Positions 9,997-19,386 of a DNA stretch of 64,000 nucleotides are shown here, one piece after another (the stretch's first letter is position 1; every line of letters begins with the position of its first letter). Origin of the DNA: Sphingosinicellaceae bacterium (GTDB lineage: Bacteria > Pseudomonadota > Alphaproteobacteria > Sphingomonadales > Sphingomonadaceae); NCBI GenBank assembly GCA_019285715.1, contig CP079108.1:2371001-2435000 (forward strand), in the 5' to 3' direction. A program made the translations under genes and the position numbers. The notes under the pieces were generated by a model. The model was not told the DNA's origin. It saw only the letters and a program-made list of their open reading frames with translations, and did not search any database.

Positions 9997-10692
9997 CTAG
10001 TTTTTCGCTGTCGCGGCAAGGGTGATCGGATGCAGGCGGTGATACAGCGCCTCCGCCATTGCGGCGCGCATCGATGCGCGGTTGGCGGTGAGCTTGGCAC
10101 TGGCGGTAAGGCACGTCGAGTAGCTTGGCGACAGGGCGCGGATCGCGGCGGCATCCTCGGGCGAGCCGGGCTTGGTTGCCAGCAAGGCCTCGATGCCCGC
10201 CGGCGCGATCGCCGCGACGCAGGTCGCCATCTCCTCGACGACGAGGTTTCGGCCGGAAACACCTGCCCACGGACTATGATATTCGCGCTGCAGCGGCAGC
10301 GGCTCGAGCGCCGGGTGCTTGCCGGCCACCCCGAGCAGCGCCTCGGCAAGCGCGCCGCGATAGACGTCGCGGTCCATCGCGAGGCGCTGGCCGGTCTGCT
10401 GGATGGAGCTGGCCACCAGCGACGTGCAGGTAACCTCCCGGCTCAGCACCCGGTCGGCGGCCTCGAACTCAGCTTCTGTGGTGGCGTTGATCACCCGTTC
10501 GGCGCTGCCGGTGCGCTTGTTGACGACGCAGCGCAGATAGCGATGCCCTTCCGTGATCGAGTCCTGTCCGCTGCGCACCGCCACGTCCTCGCGCGCCTTG
10601 AGGCGCGAGCCGATCGCCGTGTCCTGCGCCGCGGCGCTGCCGGCTATCGCCAGCACCGCAGCAACTCCGACTACCCTGCCGGCACTAACCAC
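9997..10692 (-). CDS. Secreted protein of unknown function in the nuo operon (copy 2)
   Basis: I do not recognise this 231-residue protein. It has an N-terminal signal peptide (GVAAVLAIAGSAAAQ, cleavage near residue 22), so it is probably periplasmic. It repeats a pattern: a Cys, then about 20 residues, then an R/Y-x-x-A-x-AEAL segment (YRGALAEALLGV and MRAAMAEALYHRL). The same pattern occurs in the neighbouring 10685-11395 product, so the two are likely paralogues from a tandem duplication. It sits between nuoF and nuoG, overlaps the upstream gene by 8 bases and ends 10 bases before nuoG, so it must be co-expressed with complex I. A role in assembly or in the respiratory membrane is only a guess. 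Confidence 0.8.
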   Translation of the reverse strand: MVSAGRVVGVAAVLAIAGSAAAQDTAIGSRLKAREDVAVRSGQDSITEGHRYLRCVVNKRTGSAERVINATTEAEFEAADRVLSREVTCTSLVASSIQQTGQRLAMDRDVYRGALAEALLGVAGKHPALEPLPLQREYHSPWAGVSGRNLVVEEMATCVAAIAPAGIEALLATKPGSPEDAAAIRALSPSYSTCLTASAKLTANRASMRAAMAEALYHRLHPITLAATAKN

Positions 10693-11395
10693 GACTCACG
10701 CTCGCGCTCACGGTGGTGCGGTCGGTAATCCGGTACAGCGCCTCGGCGATCAACCCGGTCAGCGTCGCCCTGCTGACCTCGGCCGATCCGCCCTGGATCA
10801 TGCAAGGCCCGAGAATCGGCTGGAGGGTGCGCAGCGCGGCGCGCTCGGCGGGGCTCTCGACGCGCGCGAGCACGAGCTTGCGTGCCGTCTCGCTGTCCTT
10901 GCGGACGACGCACTCGGCGAACTGATGCATCACGAGATAGTCGCGCGCGGTCGCGGCGTCCGCACCGGTGACATCGCTGCCGAAATTGGGCGAGCCCTCG
11001 ACGAGGCGGGCCGGGCCGTCGCCGTAGTCCTGGATGTAGAACGCCTTGAACAGTGCGCCGCGGTACAGTGCCGGCGAAAATTCGATGGTCTGCGCGCGGG
11101 TCGCCGAGACGACGCACTCGCTGCGATCGAAATAGCCGGCCCGGCGCGCGGCGTCCTTGCCGCCGGGAAATGAATCGATGAACTGGCGCGCCCGCTGCGG
11201 GTCGGCGTCGACGAGGCACTGGACCCCGTCCCCTAGCGCCTGCCGCACGACGTCGGGATAGGCGACCGGGCGGTCGCTGGCGGCAGCCACCGGAGCGGCG
11301 ACGACGAGGGCGATGCCGAGCACAAGTCCGCGCCACGCCGGGCGTCGGAGGCGATCGGTGACGTCAGGGATCGCTCGTGGTGCGTGAATCGTCAT
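10685..11395 (-). CDS. Secreted protein of unknown function in the nuo operon (copy 1)
   Basis: Unrecognised 236-residue protein with a signal peptide whose hydrophobic core is [17 protein letters not shown] after a longer, arginine-containing N-region. The mature part contains CVV motifs ([19 protein letters not shown]) and the two segments [10 protein letters not shown] and [13 protein letters not shown], matching the Cys-to-AEALY pattern of the next gene. The start overlaps the nuoF stop by four bases and its end overlaps the next paralogue by eight, so it is an integral part of the nuo transcript. No catalytic motif is visible. Confidence 0.8.
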   Translation of the reverse strand: MTIHAPRAIPDVTDRLRRPAWRGLVLGIALVVAAPVAAASDRPVAYPDVVRQALGDGVQCLVDADPQRARQFIDSFPGGKDAARRAGYFDRSECVVSATRAQTIEFSPALYRGALFKAFYIQDYGDGPARLVEGSPNFGSDVTGADAATARDYLVMHQFAECVVRKDSETARKLVLARVESPAERAALRTLQPILGPCMIQGGSAEVSRATLTGLIAEALYRITDRTTVSASVSRG

Positions 11396-12699
11396 TCTGC
11401 CGCCTCCAACATGCCGGGTACCTGGATGAACCCCTTACGCTTGGCGATCCGCACCTCGATCTCGGGGCGGAAATGGCGGATGAGGCCCTGGATCGGCCAT
11501 GCGGCCGCGTCGCCCAGGGCGCAGATGGTGTGGCCCTCGATCTCGGTGGTGACTTCGAGGAGCAGGTCGATCTCGTGGGGCTCGGCGTCGCCGGTGACGA
11601 GGCGTTCCATGACGCGCCACATCCAGCCGGTGCCCTCGCGACACGGGGTGCACTGGCCGCAGCTCTCGTGCTTGTAGAAGTACGACAGCCGGGCGATGGC
11701 GCGGACGATGTCGGTCGACTTGTCCATGACGATGATCGCCGCAGTGCCGAGGCCGGACTTCAGGTCGCGGAGCGCGTCGAAATCCATCGGGCAGTCGATG
11801 ATCTGGTGAGCGGGCACCAGCGGCACCGAGCTTCCGCCGGGGATGACCGCGAGGAGATTGTCCCAGCCGCCCCGGATGCCGCCGCAGTGCGTGTCGATCA
11901 GCTCGCGGAACGGCACGCTCATCGCGTCCTCGACGACGCACGGCTTGTTGACGTGGCCGCTGATCTGGAAAAGCTTGGTGCCCTCGTTCTTGGGGCGGCC
12001 GATGCCGGCGAACCATGCGCCGCCGCGGCGCAGGATGGTCGGCGCGACGGCGATCGACTCGACGTTATTGACCGTCGTCGGATTGCCATAGAGGCCTGCA
12101 CCGGCAGGAAACGGAGGTTTGAGACGCGGCTGGCCCTTCTTGCCCTCGAGGCTCTCGAGCATCGCGGTTTCCTCGCCGCAGATGTAGGCTCCGGCACCGC
12201 GGTGGACGATGACGTCGAAGTCATAGCCCGAACCGCAGGCGTTCTTGCCGATAAGACCGGCGGCATAGGCCTCGCGGACCGCGGCGAACAGCACCTCGGC
12301 CTCGCGCACGTACTCACCACGGACGTAGATGTACGCCGCCGTTGCGTGCATCGCGAACCCGGCGACGAGGGCACCTTCGATCAACTTGTGCGGATCGTGG
12401 CGGATGATCTCGCGGTCCTTGCAGCTCCCGGGCTCGGACTCGTCGGCGTTGATGACCAGGGTCGAGGGCCGCAGCGGGTTCGATTCCTTGGGCATGAACG
12501 ACCATTTCAGGCCGGTCGGGAAGCCAGCGCCGCCGCGGCCGCGCAGGCCGGACGCCTTGATGATGTCGATGATCCCGGCCGGCCCGAGGTCGAGCAAGGC
12601 GCGCGTGTCGGCCCAGTCGCCGCGCTTGCGGGCGGCCTCCAGGTTCCACGGCTGGAAGCCGTAGAGGTTGGTGAAGATGCGGTCCTTGTCGTCAAGCAC
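11392..12699 (-). CDS. nuoF: NADH-quinone oxidoreductase subunit F (NADH-binding)
   Basis: Flavoprotein subunit that oxidises NADH through FMN and passes electrons to cluster N3. The 435-residue product has the NADH/FMN-binding [18 protein letters not shown] glycine-rich motif near residues 50-67 and the N3 [4Fe-4S] ligands in [13 protein letters not shown] near residue 347, with the last Cys further on. The start is GTG at 12697-12699 and overlaps the nuoE stop by eight bases. Confidence 0.97.
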   Translation of the reverse strand: MLDDKDRIFTNLYGFQPWNLEAARKRGDWADTRALLDLGPAGIIDIIKASGLRGRGGAGFPTGLKWSFMPKESNPLRPSTLVINADESEPGSCKDREIIRHDPHKLIEGALVAGFAMHATAAYIYVRGEYVREAEVLFAAVREAYAAGLIGKNACGSGYDFDVIVHRGAGAYICGEETAMLESLEGKKGQPRLKPPFPAGAGLYGNPTTVNNVESIAVAPTILRRGGAWFAGIGRPKNEGTKLFQISGHVNKPCVVEDAMSVPFRELIDTHCGGIRGGWDNLLAVIPGGSSVPLVPAHQIIDCPMDFDALRDLKSGLGTAAIIVMDKSTDIVRAIARLSYFYKHESCGQCTPCREGTGWMWRVMERLVTGDAEPHEIDLLLEVTTEIEGHTICALGDAAAWPIQGLIRHFRPEIEVRIAKRKGFIQVPGMLEAAE

Positions 12700-13342
12700 C
12701 GGCCATCTCCAGCAGCGACGTCGGCCCGCCCTCGGGGCAGCTTGCCGTGCGACCGATCTGCGAGCCCGTCTTCGGCGTCTCGCCCCGGGCCAGCGCTTCG
12801 AGCACCGCGGTCATGCTGTCGTAGGTCAGGTCTTCGTAATTGTCCTCGTTGATCTGGACCATCGGGGCGTTGGCGCAGGCGCCGAGGCACTCGACCTCGG
12901 ACAAGGTGAACAGGCCGTCGGCGGTGTTGCCGCCCTTGACCAGGCCCTTGTCATGGCACGCCTTCATGATGTCGTCGGAGCCGCGCAGCTGGCACGGCGT
13001 GGTGCCGCAGACCTGCACCAGATAGCGCCCGACGGGCTTAAGATTGTACATCGTGTAGAAGGTCGCGACCTCGTAGGCGCGCATGTACGGCATCGCGATC
13101 CGGGCGGCGACATACTCGATCACCGGAACCGGCAGCCAGCCGGAGCCGTGCTGCGCCGCCATCTGGCCCTGCGCCAGCCACAGCAGCGGCATGATCGCCG
13201 AATGCGGGCGCTCCTTCGGATAGAGCGCGATGATGCGATCGGCCTCGGCGGCGTTCTCGGGGGTCCAGGCGAAGTCGCTATGCTCGCGCGGCGGACGCGC
13301 GGCCTTGGCTTCTCGCGTGGTGTTGTACGTACCCGTGGTCAC
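12692..13342 (-). CDS. nuoE: NADH-quinone oxidoreductase subunit E
   Basis: Thioredoxin-fold [2Fe-2S] subunit (cluster N1a) of the NADH-dehydrogenase module. The 216-residue product has the ligand pairs [10 protein letters not shown] and [10 protein letters not shown]. The open frame extends far upstream as an arginine-rich, non-homologous sequence, so I start at the GTG at 13340-13342 ([20 protein letters not shown]), which overlaps the nuoD stop as GTGA. The C-terminal tail of about 30 residues is low in conservation. Confidence 0.95.
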   Translation of the reverse strand: MTTGTYNTTREAKAARPPREHSDFAWTPENAAEADRIIALYPKERPHSAIMPLLWLAQGQMAAQHGSGWLPVPVIEYVAARIAMPYMRAYEVATFYTMYNLKPVGRYLVQVCGTTPCQLRGSDDIMKACHDKGLVKGGNTADGLFTLSEVECLGACANAPMVQINEDNYEDLTYDSMTAVLEALARGETPKTGSQIGRTASCPEGGPTSLLEMAGA

Positions 13343-14568
13343 CGGTCGACCTCCCCGAACACCACGTCCAGCGACCCGAGGATCGCCGGTGCGTCGGCCA
13401 GCATGTGGCCCTTGCACAGGAAGTCCATCGCCTGGAGGTGGCTGAAGCCGGTGGCGCGGAAGTGGCAGCGGTAGGGCTTGTTGGTGCCATCGCTGACCAG
13501 ATAGACGCCAAACTCGCCCTTGGGACTCTCGGTGGCGACATAGGCCTCGCCGGCGGGGACGTGGAAGCCCTCGGTGTAGAGCTTGAAGTGGTGGATGAGC
13601 GCTTCCATCGACTGCTTCATCTCGGTGCGCGTCGGCGGCGAGACCTTGCGGTCTAGGGTGGCGATGCGGCCCGCGGGCATCTCGGCGACGCATTGCCGGA
13701 TGATGCGCAGCGACTGCCGCATCTCGTCCATGCGGACCATGAAGCGGTCGTAGCAGTCGCCGTTGTTGCCAACGACGACGTCGAAATCCATGCGCTCGTA
13801 GACGTCGTAGGGCTGCGACCGGCGCAGGTCCCACGCCACGTCGGAGGCGCGCAGGCACGGGCCAGAAAAGCCCCACGCGACCGCGTCGGCCTTGGAAATG
13901 ATGCCGACGTCGACGTTGCGCTGCTTGAAGATGCGGTTGTCGGCGATCAGCGCCTGAGTTTCACCGAGCACCTTGGGGAACTTGACCGCCCAGGCATCGA
14001 TGTCCTCGAGCAGCCCGGTCGGCAGGTCCTGATGGACGCCACCCGGACGGAAGTAGGCGGCGTGCATCCGGGCACCCGAGACGCGCTCGTAGAAGCCCAT
14101 CAGGTGCTCGCGCTCCTCGAACAGCCACAGCAGCGGGGTGATCGCGCCGACGTCGTTGGCGTGGCTGCAGACGTTCATGATGTGGTTGAGGATGCGGGTG
14201 ATCTCCGCGAACATGACGCGGATATACTGGGCCCGCAGCGGGACCTCGACGCCAGCCAGCTTCTCGATCGCCAGCACGTACGAGTGCTCCATGCACATCG
14301 GGCTGACGTAATCGAGGCGGTCCATATAGGGCAGCGCCTGCAGGTAGGTCTTGTATTCGCACAGCTTTTCGGTGCCGCGGTGGAGTAGGCCGATATGCGG
14401 GTCGCAGCGTTCGATGACCTCGCCGTCGAGCTCCATCACCAGCCGCAGCACGCCGTGCGCCGCCGGGTGCTGGGGCCCGAAATTGATCATGTAATTCTGG
14501 ATGTCCTGCGGGCTACCCGCAGGGGTTTCGGCGGTCGCGGCGCGAACCTCGATGCTGACGTCGACCAT
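13339..14568 (-). CDS. nuoD: NADH-quinone oxidoreductase subunit D
   Basis: 49-kDa-type subunit, related to hydrogenase large subunits, that forms the quinone site with NuoB. The 409-residue product has the family signature [20 protein letters not shown] near residues 31-50, with the quinone-pocket histidine, a [11 protein letters not shown] segment and the C-terminal aspartate-containing [12 protein letters not shown]. The ATG at 14566-14568 overlaps the nuoC stop by one base (TGATG). Confidence 0.97.
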   Translation of the reverse strand: MVDVSIEVRAATAETPAGSPQDIQNYMINFGPQHPAAHGVLRLVMELDGEVIERCDPHIGLLHRGTEKLCEYKTYLQALPYMDRLDYVSPMCMEHSYVLAIEKLAGVEVPLRAQYIRVMFAEITRILNHIMNVCSHANDVGAITPLLWLFEEREHLMGFYERVSGARMHAAYFRPGGVHQDLPTGLLEDIDAWAVKFPKVLGETQALIADNRIFKQRNVDVGIISKADAVAWGFSGPCLRASDVAWDLRRSQPYDVYERMDFDVVVGNNGDCYDRFMVRMDEMRQSLRIIRQCVAEMPAGRIATLDRKVSPPTRTEMKQSMEALIHHFKLYTEGFHVPAGEAYVATESPKGEFGVYLVSDGTNKPYRCHFRATGFSHLQAMDFLCKGHMLADAPAILGSLDVVFGEVDR

Positions 14569-15281
14569 CAGTTAGCCTTTGGCGCGGCTGGAGTGGCAGC
14601 ATCGGCAACGGGAGCCGCGGGAGCGACCGGAGCTGCCGAGACCGTAGCCGGGGCCGGGCTGGCGACAGTCGGCACCTGCGGGGCCTTCTCGTCGCCGGGG
14701 AGCACGTAGTCGGTGCCCTCCCACGGGCTGAGGAAGTCGAAGCTGCGGAAGTCCTGCGCCAGCTTGACCGGCTCGTAGACGACGCGCTTGTGCTCCTCGG
14801 AGTAGCGCAGCTCGACGTGACCGGTCAGCGGGAAATCCTTGCGGAACGGGTGGCCGCTGAAGCCGTAGTCGGTAAGGATGCGGCGCAGGTCGGGGTGGCC
14901 GCTGAACAGCACGCCGTACAGGTCATAGACCTCGCGCTCCCACCAGTCGGCGACGGTCCACAGGCCGGTCAGCGAGGCGACCGGCGCGACGTCGTCGGCG
15001 AACAGCTTGACCCGGATGCGGCGGTTCGCGGTCAGCGACAGGAACAGGTAATTGACCTCAAAGCGCTCGGGCCGCTCGGGGTAGTCGACCCCGGCGATGT
15101 CGATCAACTGCTCGAAGGCGAAGTCGTCGCGCAGCCGGGTGGCGACGTCGATCAGGCCGTCGCGGGCGATGGTCAGCGTCCACTCGCCGACATGCTCCGT
15201 CAGGGTCGCCGCCGGAAACGCGGCGCGGATACGCTCGTCAAAGCCGGCGTCGGGCTTGTCGAGAGGCCAGTGCGCGGTCAC
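14568..15281 (-). CDS. nuoC: NADH-quinone oxidoreductase subunit C
   Basis: 30-kDa-type connecting subunit of the peripheral arm. The 237-residue product has the conserved [20 protein letters not shown] and [19 protein letters not shown] segments at about residues 117-157. I start at the GTG at 15279-15281, overlapping the nuoB stop (GTGA); the longer open frame upstream is the shadow of nuoB. About 45 C-terminal residues are a low-complexity Ala/Pro/Val tail absent from shorter NuoC proteins. Confidence 0.95.
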   Translation of the reverse strand: MTAHWPLDKPDAGFDERIRAAFPAATLTEHVGEWTLTIARDGLIDVATRLRDDFAFEQLIDIAGVDYPERPERFEVNYLFLSLTANRRIRVKLFADDVAPVASLTGLWTVADWWEREVYDLYGVLFSGHPDLRRILTDYGFSGHPFRKDFPLTGHVELRYSEEHKRVVYEPVKLAQDFRSFDFLSPWEGTDYVLPGDEKAPQVPTVASPAPATVSAAPVAPAAPVADAATPAAPKAN

Positions 15282-15862
15282 CGTTCGAAGGTCCCGGTGC
15301 GGCGCATCTTCCGCTGCAGCGCGAGGATGCCGTAAAGCAGGGCCTCCGCGGTCGGCGGGCAGCCCGGCACGTAGATATCGACCGGCACGATGCGGTCGCA
15401 GCCGCGAACCACCGAGTAGCTGTAGTGGTAATAGCCGCCGCCGTTGGCGCAGCTGCCCATTGAGATGACGTAGCGCGGCTCGGCCATCTGGTCGTAGACC
15501 CGGCGCAGCGCGGGAGCCATCTTGTTGCACAGCGTCCCGGCGACGATCATGACATCGGACTGGCGTGGGGACGCGCGCGGGGCGAAACCGAAGCGCTCGA
15601 CGTCGTAGCGCGCCATCGAGGTGTGCATCATCTCGACGGCGCAACACGCCAGGCCGAAGGTCATCCACCACATCGAGCCAGTTCGCGCCCAGGCGAACAG
15701 GTCCTCGGTCGAGGTGACGAGGAAGCCCTTGTCGCTGACTTCCTTGTTGATATCGCTGAGGAAGCCGTCGCGCAGGCCCTCGGGAACAGTCAGCGCCGAG
15801 GCCGGGCTGTCACCGAGCACGCGCGCCTGCTGCTCCTCGGTCAGAAGTTGGTTCGTACTCAT
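15278..15862 (-). CDS. nuoB: NADH-quinone oxidoreductase subunit B
   Basis: PSST-type subunit carrying the terminal [4Fe-4S] cluster N2, which reduces quinone. The 194-residue product shows the tandem-Cys ligand motif [11 protein letters not shown], the third ligand in [19 protein letters not shown] and the fourth in [14 protein letters not shown]. The ATG at 15860-15862 overlaps the nuoA stop by four bases. Confidence 0.97.
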   Translation of the reverse strand: MSTNQLLTEEQQARVLGDSPASALTVPEGLRDGFLSDINKEVSDKGFLVTSTEDLFAWARTGSMWWMTFGLACCAVEMMHTSMARYDVERFGFAPRASPRQSDVMIVAGTLCNKMAPALRRVYDQMAEPRYVISMGSCANGGGYYHYSYSVVRGCDRIVPVDIYVPGCPPTAEALLYGILALQRKMRRTGTFER

Positions 15863-16236
15863 TCCCAATCCAGTGCGCCGATTTTCCAGGCGTAAACGAG
15901 GCCCAGCGCCAGTTCGGCGAGAAATTCCATCATCGCCCACCAGCCCGCTTGCCCGGTCCAGTGCAAGCTGACCGCCCAGGGAAACAGGAACGCCGCCTCG
16001 AGGTCGAAGACGATGAACAGGATCGCCACCAGGTAGAACCGCACGTCGAACTGGGCGCGGCTGTCAGAAAATGCCGGGAAGCCGCTCTCGTATTCCGACA
16101 GCTTGGCGGTGTCCGGCTTGTTGGTCCCCGTCCCCCACGAGATCAGCACCGGGGCGCCGACGAAGATGACCGAGAACGCGATCGCCACGCCGATGAACAG
16201 CAGGACGGGCAGGTACTCGGCGGCGACCGATGGCAT
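15859..16236 (-). CDS. nuoA: NADH-quinone oxidoreductase subunit A
   Basis: Three-helix membrane subunit of complex I and first gene of the operon. The 125-residue product has the conserved loop [12 protein letters not shown] followed by [20 protein letters not shown]. Length is normal. A possible sigma-70 promoter lies at 16279-16307. The start ATG at 16234-16236 has only a distant AAGG upstream as Shine-Dalgarno. Confidence 0.96.
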   Translation of the reverse strand: MPSVAAEYLPVLLFIGVAIAFSVIFVGAPVLISWGTGTNKPDTAKLSEYESGFPAFSDSRAQFDVRFYLVAILFIVFDLEAAFLFPWAVSLHWTGQAGWWAMMEFLAELALGLVYAWKIGALDWE

Positions 16237-16278
16237 GAGCGTAATTTAGCCTTGTGGTGCGGTTGCGAACTCGGTGCG

Positions 16279-16307
16279 CTTCTATGCTCCGCCGTCCGCC
16301 AGCGCAA
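16279..16307 (-). promoter_or_regulatory. Candidate sigma-70 promoter of the nuo operon
   Basis: On the minus strand, TTGCGC (16302-16307) and TAGAAG (16279-16284) are separated by 17 bases, placing a start about 35 bases upstream of nuoA. It is the best match to -35/-10 consensus in the gap but is not a strong one. Confidence 0.4.
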
Positions 16308-16373
16308 GGTTGTGCAGCGCGGCAAAAGGCCCTCGCTCGAAGACGGCGGCTTGCCACCATCGTACCAACACCC

Positions 16374-16402
16374 TTGACATTACGAACCTTTTCGGTTAGT
16401 CT
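16374..16402 (+). promoter_or_regulatory. Strong sigma-70-type promoter facing an apparently gene-free region
   Basis: TTGACA (16374-16379), a perfect -35, is followed after 17 bases by TAGTCT (16397-16402). It points to the right, away from nuoA, into about 370 bases with no convincing protein gene, and so suggests a non-coding transcript starting near 16409. Confidence 0.6.
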
Positions 16403-16404
16403 TG

Positions 16405-16735
16405 GTGCTGGGTTTCGTATCCTTTGGTGAGGGCCCACCGGCGGACAGGGAGCGCTACCCTGGAACTCCGGTTACGCGTTCGCTGCATGGGCACCACGGG
16501 AAGCCGCCGCCGACAGGACACCACGCCGCCGATCCTGGCCTGTGAAGCCGGGATTGGGTGGCACCCTTCGAGTTTCAACACCAGCCGTTCCGTCGACGCC
16601 CGCCCCATGCAGCGATCACACGCCTCGCATTCAGCTTCGCGGCCCCACCCAGTTAGCGCCGGGCGGGAACCAGCCGGAGGCCGGACGAGCCAACATTATC
16701 GCCCCCACGGTGTTGGAACACCGGAGGGGGCTTCG
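16405..16735 (+). ncRNA. Candidate structured non-coding RNA of unknown family
   Basis: The stretch 16237-16779 has no convincing gene. Downstream of the strong promoter at 16374 the sequence is rich in local inverted repeats (GGTG...CACC near 16426-16440; CAGGG...CCCTG near 16456-16472) and closes with a GC-rich hairpin at 16701-16731. I checked it by eye for 6S, tmRNA (tag codons), RNase P (GAGGAAAGTCC), SRP RNA (GGAAGGAAGCAGCC) and common riboswitch motifs and found none. Open frames across it (from 16424 and 16542) are low-complexity and look spurious. The extent is a guess from promoter to hairpin. Confidence 0.4.
16701..16731. terminator. Strong hairpin between the candidate RNA and the M1 aminopeptidase gene
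   Basis: GCCCCC (16701-16706) and GGTGT (16709-16713) pair with ACACC (16718-16722) and GGGGGC (16726-16731). It lies between two converging transcripts and could stop either, but no clear T-run follows on either strand, so its terminator role is uncertain. Confidence 0.45.
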
Positions 16736-16779
16736 GCGCGTCCTGATGCTCTCCCTCTTCAGCGAGGGGAACTACGTTC

Positions 16780-19368
16780 TCAAGGGTTCTTCGCCAGCCA
16801 GGCGTCGATCACCGGCAGGCGCTCGCGCCGCACCATCGCGTTGTACCGGATGCTCGCGATCGCCTCGTCAACCGGGCGGCGCGAGCCGGCGGCGACCTTT
16901 GCGGCGGCATAGGCATTGAGGCGGTCGATGACCGCGCCGTCGCTCGCGCCGTCCGCCAGCCGCGCATAGAAGCGACTGCGCGCGGTCTCGTCGACGAGCT
17001 TGTCGACCGCGGCGATGTGCGCCACCGCGAAGTCGAAGGCGAGCGCCGGGTATCGCTCGGCGACCGCGTTGAGGATACCGGCACTGTTGGTCGCGCCGGG
17101 TTCCGTGGTCAGCGCGAGCTCGAGCGCGCGCTGCGCAAGCGCCCGGTCGGCGGTCGTGCCCAGCAATTCGTAATATTGATCGCGGACCAGCGGCGTCTTC
17201 TCGGCGGCGGCGTCGGCGCGCAACCGCTCCCAGGTTGCGGGATCGGCGTTCTCGGCAACGACACCGAGCACCGCCTTACGGATTTCGGCAGGCATCGCCG
17301 CACCGCCGGCCGCGAACCGCCGGCGCGCCTCGCTTACGACGTCGGGATCGCCGAGGGTGCCGAGCGTGGCAATCAGCTGGGCTCGCAGGATCGCGATGGT
17401 CGGCACTTCGTCGCCCCTGGCACTCCAGCCGATGCGCTGGAGGACCGGCGACAGGAGCCGGCGACCGAAGGCGCGCAGTTTCGCCTGGCGCGCCGGGTCA
17501 CCACTGTAATCGGTGTCGAGGCTTTCCACTATCGCTCTCGCCCGGCCCCAGATCTGCGGGTCGGCGTCGACCGGCAGGCGCTTTAGCAACGCCAGAGCGT
17601 CCGACGCCGGTTGCTTGCCCGCCAGCCCGAGCGCCCAGCTGTCGGCGATGATCCCGAGCTGGTCGATTGGCGCGAGGCTGGTGAAACCTGCACTCAGCCG
17701 CGCGAAATCGGCGGGCGAATAGAGCGTGCGGAAATAACCGGTCTGGCCGGCGTTGACGACGACCGGCTCGCAGCCCGCGAGGCTGACATTGCCCTGCCCG
17801 CCGCTGACCAGAGTGGTTGCCGTGCCGCTCCGGTTGGCAACGATCACCGGCACCTGCCAGGCGCGCGGCTGCGTCTTGCGCTTGTCCTTGGTGAACTCAC
17901 CTTGCTTCAGGCTGACGACGGTCTTGCCGGCGTTGCAGCTCGTGGCGACGCTGATCAGCGGGACGCCGGGCTGGAGCGTGAACTGATGCGCGATCGCGGT
18001 CACCGGCTTGCCGCCCTTGTCCATCTCGCGCCACAGATCGTCGGACACGGTGTTGCCGTAGGCGTGGGCCTTCATGTAGCGCCGCACGCCGTCGCGCCAT
18101 GCATCGGCCCCCACATAGGCTTCGAGCATCCGGATGACCGACTCGCCCTTGCTGTAGGTGATGCTGTCGAAGGCCTGGCTCGCCTGCTCGACGGTGGCGA
18201 TCTTCTGGATCACCGGGTGCGTCGTCGGCAACCCGTCCTGCGCCATCGCGGTCTCGTGGACCGCCACCGCCGACAGCGCGGTGTGCCACTCGGGGTGGAG
18301 CTTGGCCGAGGTGCGACCCTCCATCCACGACGCGAAGCCCTCGTTGAGCCATAGGTCGTCCCACCACGCCATCGTGACGAGGTCGCCGAACCACTGGTGC
18401 GCCATCTCGTGCGCGCTGACTTCGAAGCTGCGCTGCTTGTCGGCCTGGGTCGAGATCGTCGGGTCGAGCAGGATCGCGTACTCGAAGGTGAAGATCGCGC
18501 CCCAGTTCTCCATCGCCCCGAAGAACTGGCTGCGACCCGGCGCGGCGACGTTGTCGAGCTTGGGCAGCGGGAAGGCCACGCCAAAATAATCGTTGTATTC
18601 GTTCAGGATCAGAACCGAAGAATCGAGAGCGAACTGGCCCTGCCCGGCCCCGCCGGCCTTGGCGATGACGCCGACCTCGGTCTGGCCGGCTTTCGCGGTG
18701 ATGCGGTCGAACGCGCCGAGCCCGAAGAACAGCAGGTAGGTCGACATCTTGGGGCTGGGCGCGAAGGTGACGCGGGCGTGGTCGCCGCTCTCGACCCGCG
18801 ACGCGATGGGCATGTTACTGACCGGCATCTGGCCCTTGGGCACGTCGGCACTCAGCGTGAAGGTCGCCTTGTACGATGGCTCGTCCCACGACGGGATCAT
18901 CATGCGGGCGCTGGAATTCTCGAACTGGGTATACAGCGCGCGCTTGCTGCCGGCCGCTGTGGGATAGTCGAGCAGGAACAGGCCGGTCGCCTGCGTGCCG
19001 ATGGTGCCGGCGTAGTCGAGGGTCAGCCGATAGCGGCCGGGCGTGACCATGCGGGCGAAGGTGAAGGTCGCGGTCTGCGCGGCCTCGTCGACGGCGATCC
19101 TGCCGTTCAGGGGCGCGGTCCCGGCCGGCCCGGACAGGCGGGCAGAAGCGAACTTCAGGCCGGCGGCGTTGAGCGTGATCGTGCTGGTCGGGCGGTCGAT
19201 CTGAAGGTCGATCCCGACCACGCCGCCGAACTTCGCCGCTTTGGCATCGGGCGTCAGCGCGACATCGTAGTGGAGCGGCGTGACGCCCCGCGGCAGCTGG
19301 GTGGTGGCGGCGAGTGCGGACGTGGCGAGCAACGATGCCAGGGCACCGGCGACAAACTTAAGCGACAA
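16780..19368 (-). CDS. Exported M1-family aminopeptidase (ERAP1/PepN-like)
   Basis: Zinc metallo-aminopeptidase that removes N-terminal residues from peptides, probably in the periplasm. The 862-residue product starts with a signal peptide (ALASLLATSALA, cleavage near residue 20), then the M1 N-terminal domain, the exopeptidase motif GAMENWG near residue 281, and the zinc site HEMAHQWFGDLV with the downstream glutamate in WLNEGFA. The C-terminal half matches the ERAP1-like helical domain. It ends close to a hairpin at 16701-16731. A second, shorter M1 enzyme lies at 30381-32252. Confidence 0.92.
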   Translation of the reverse strand: MSLKFVAGALASLLATSALAATTQLPRGVTPLHYDVALTPDAKAAKFGGVVGIDLQIDRPTSTITLNAAGLKFASARLSGPAGTAPLNGRIAVDEAAQTATFTFARMVTPGRYRLTLDYAGTIGTQATGLFLLDYPTAAGSKRALYTQFENSSARMMIPSWDEPSYKATFTLSADVPKGQMPVSNMPIASRVESGDHARVTFAPSPKMSTYLLFFGLGAFDRITAKAGQTEVGVIAKAGGAGQGQFALDSSVLILNEYNDYFGVAFPLPKLDNVAAPGRSQFFGAMENWGAIFTFEYAILLDPTISTQADKQRSFEVSAHEMAHQWFGDLVTMAWWDDLWLNEGFASWMEGRTSAKLHPEWHTALSAVAVHETAMAQDGLPTTHPVIQKIATVEQASQAFDSITYSKGESVIRMLEAYVGADAWRDGVRRYMKAHAYGNTVSDDLWREMDKGGKPVTAIAHQFTLQPGVPLISVATSCNAGKTVVSLKQGEFTKDKRKTQPRAWQVPVIVANRSGTATTLVSGGQGNVSLAGCEPVVVNAGQTGYFRTLYSPADFARLSAGFTSLAPIDQLGIIADSWALGLAGKQPASDALALLKRLPVDADPQIWGRARAIVESLDTDYSGDPARQAKLRAFGRRLLSPVLQRIGWSARGDEVPTIAILRAQLIATLGTLGDPDVVSEARRRFAAGGAAMPAEIRKAVLGVVAENADPATWERLRADAAAEKTPLVRDQYYELLGTTADRALAQRALELALTTEPGATNSAGILNAVAERYPALAFDFAVAHIAAVDKLVDETARSRFYARLADGASDGAVIDRLNAYAAAKVAAGSRRPVDEAIASIRYNAMVRRERLPVIDAWLAKNP

Positions 19369-19386
19369 GCAACAACCCTTCGACTT

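Noticed and set aside
12692-13876. Long nuoE frame of 394 codons
   Set aside because: Extra N-terminal residues come from reading nuoD out of frame; the GTG start at 13340-13342 fits the family length and the operon overlaps.
16405-16735. tmRNA, RNase P, SRP RNA or FMN riboswitch identity for the candidate RNA
   Set aside because: The diagnostic sequence blocks of each were looked for and not found; a CACCGGCGG string resembles a piece of the FMN element but the rest does not match.
16424-16912. Protein gene of 162 codons in the same region
   Set aside because: Composition is Arg/Ser/Pro-rich without motifs, and it runs into the 3' end of the M1 peptidase gene on the other strand.
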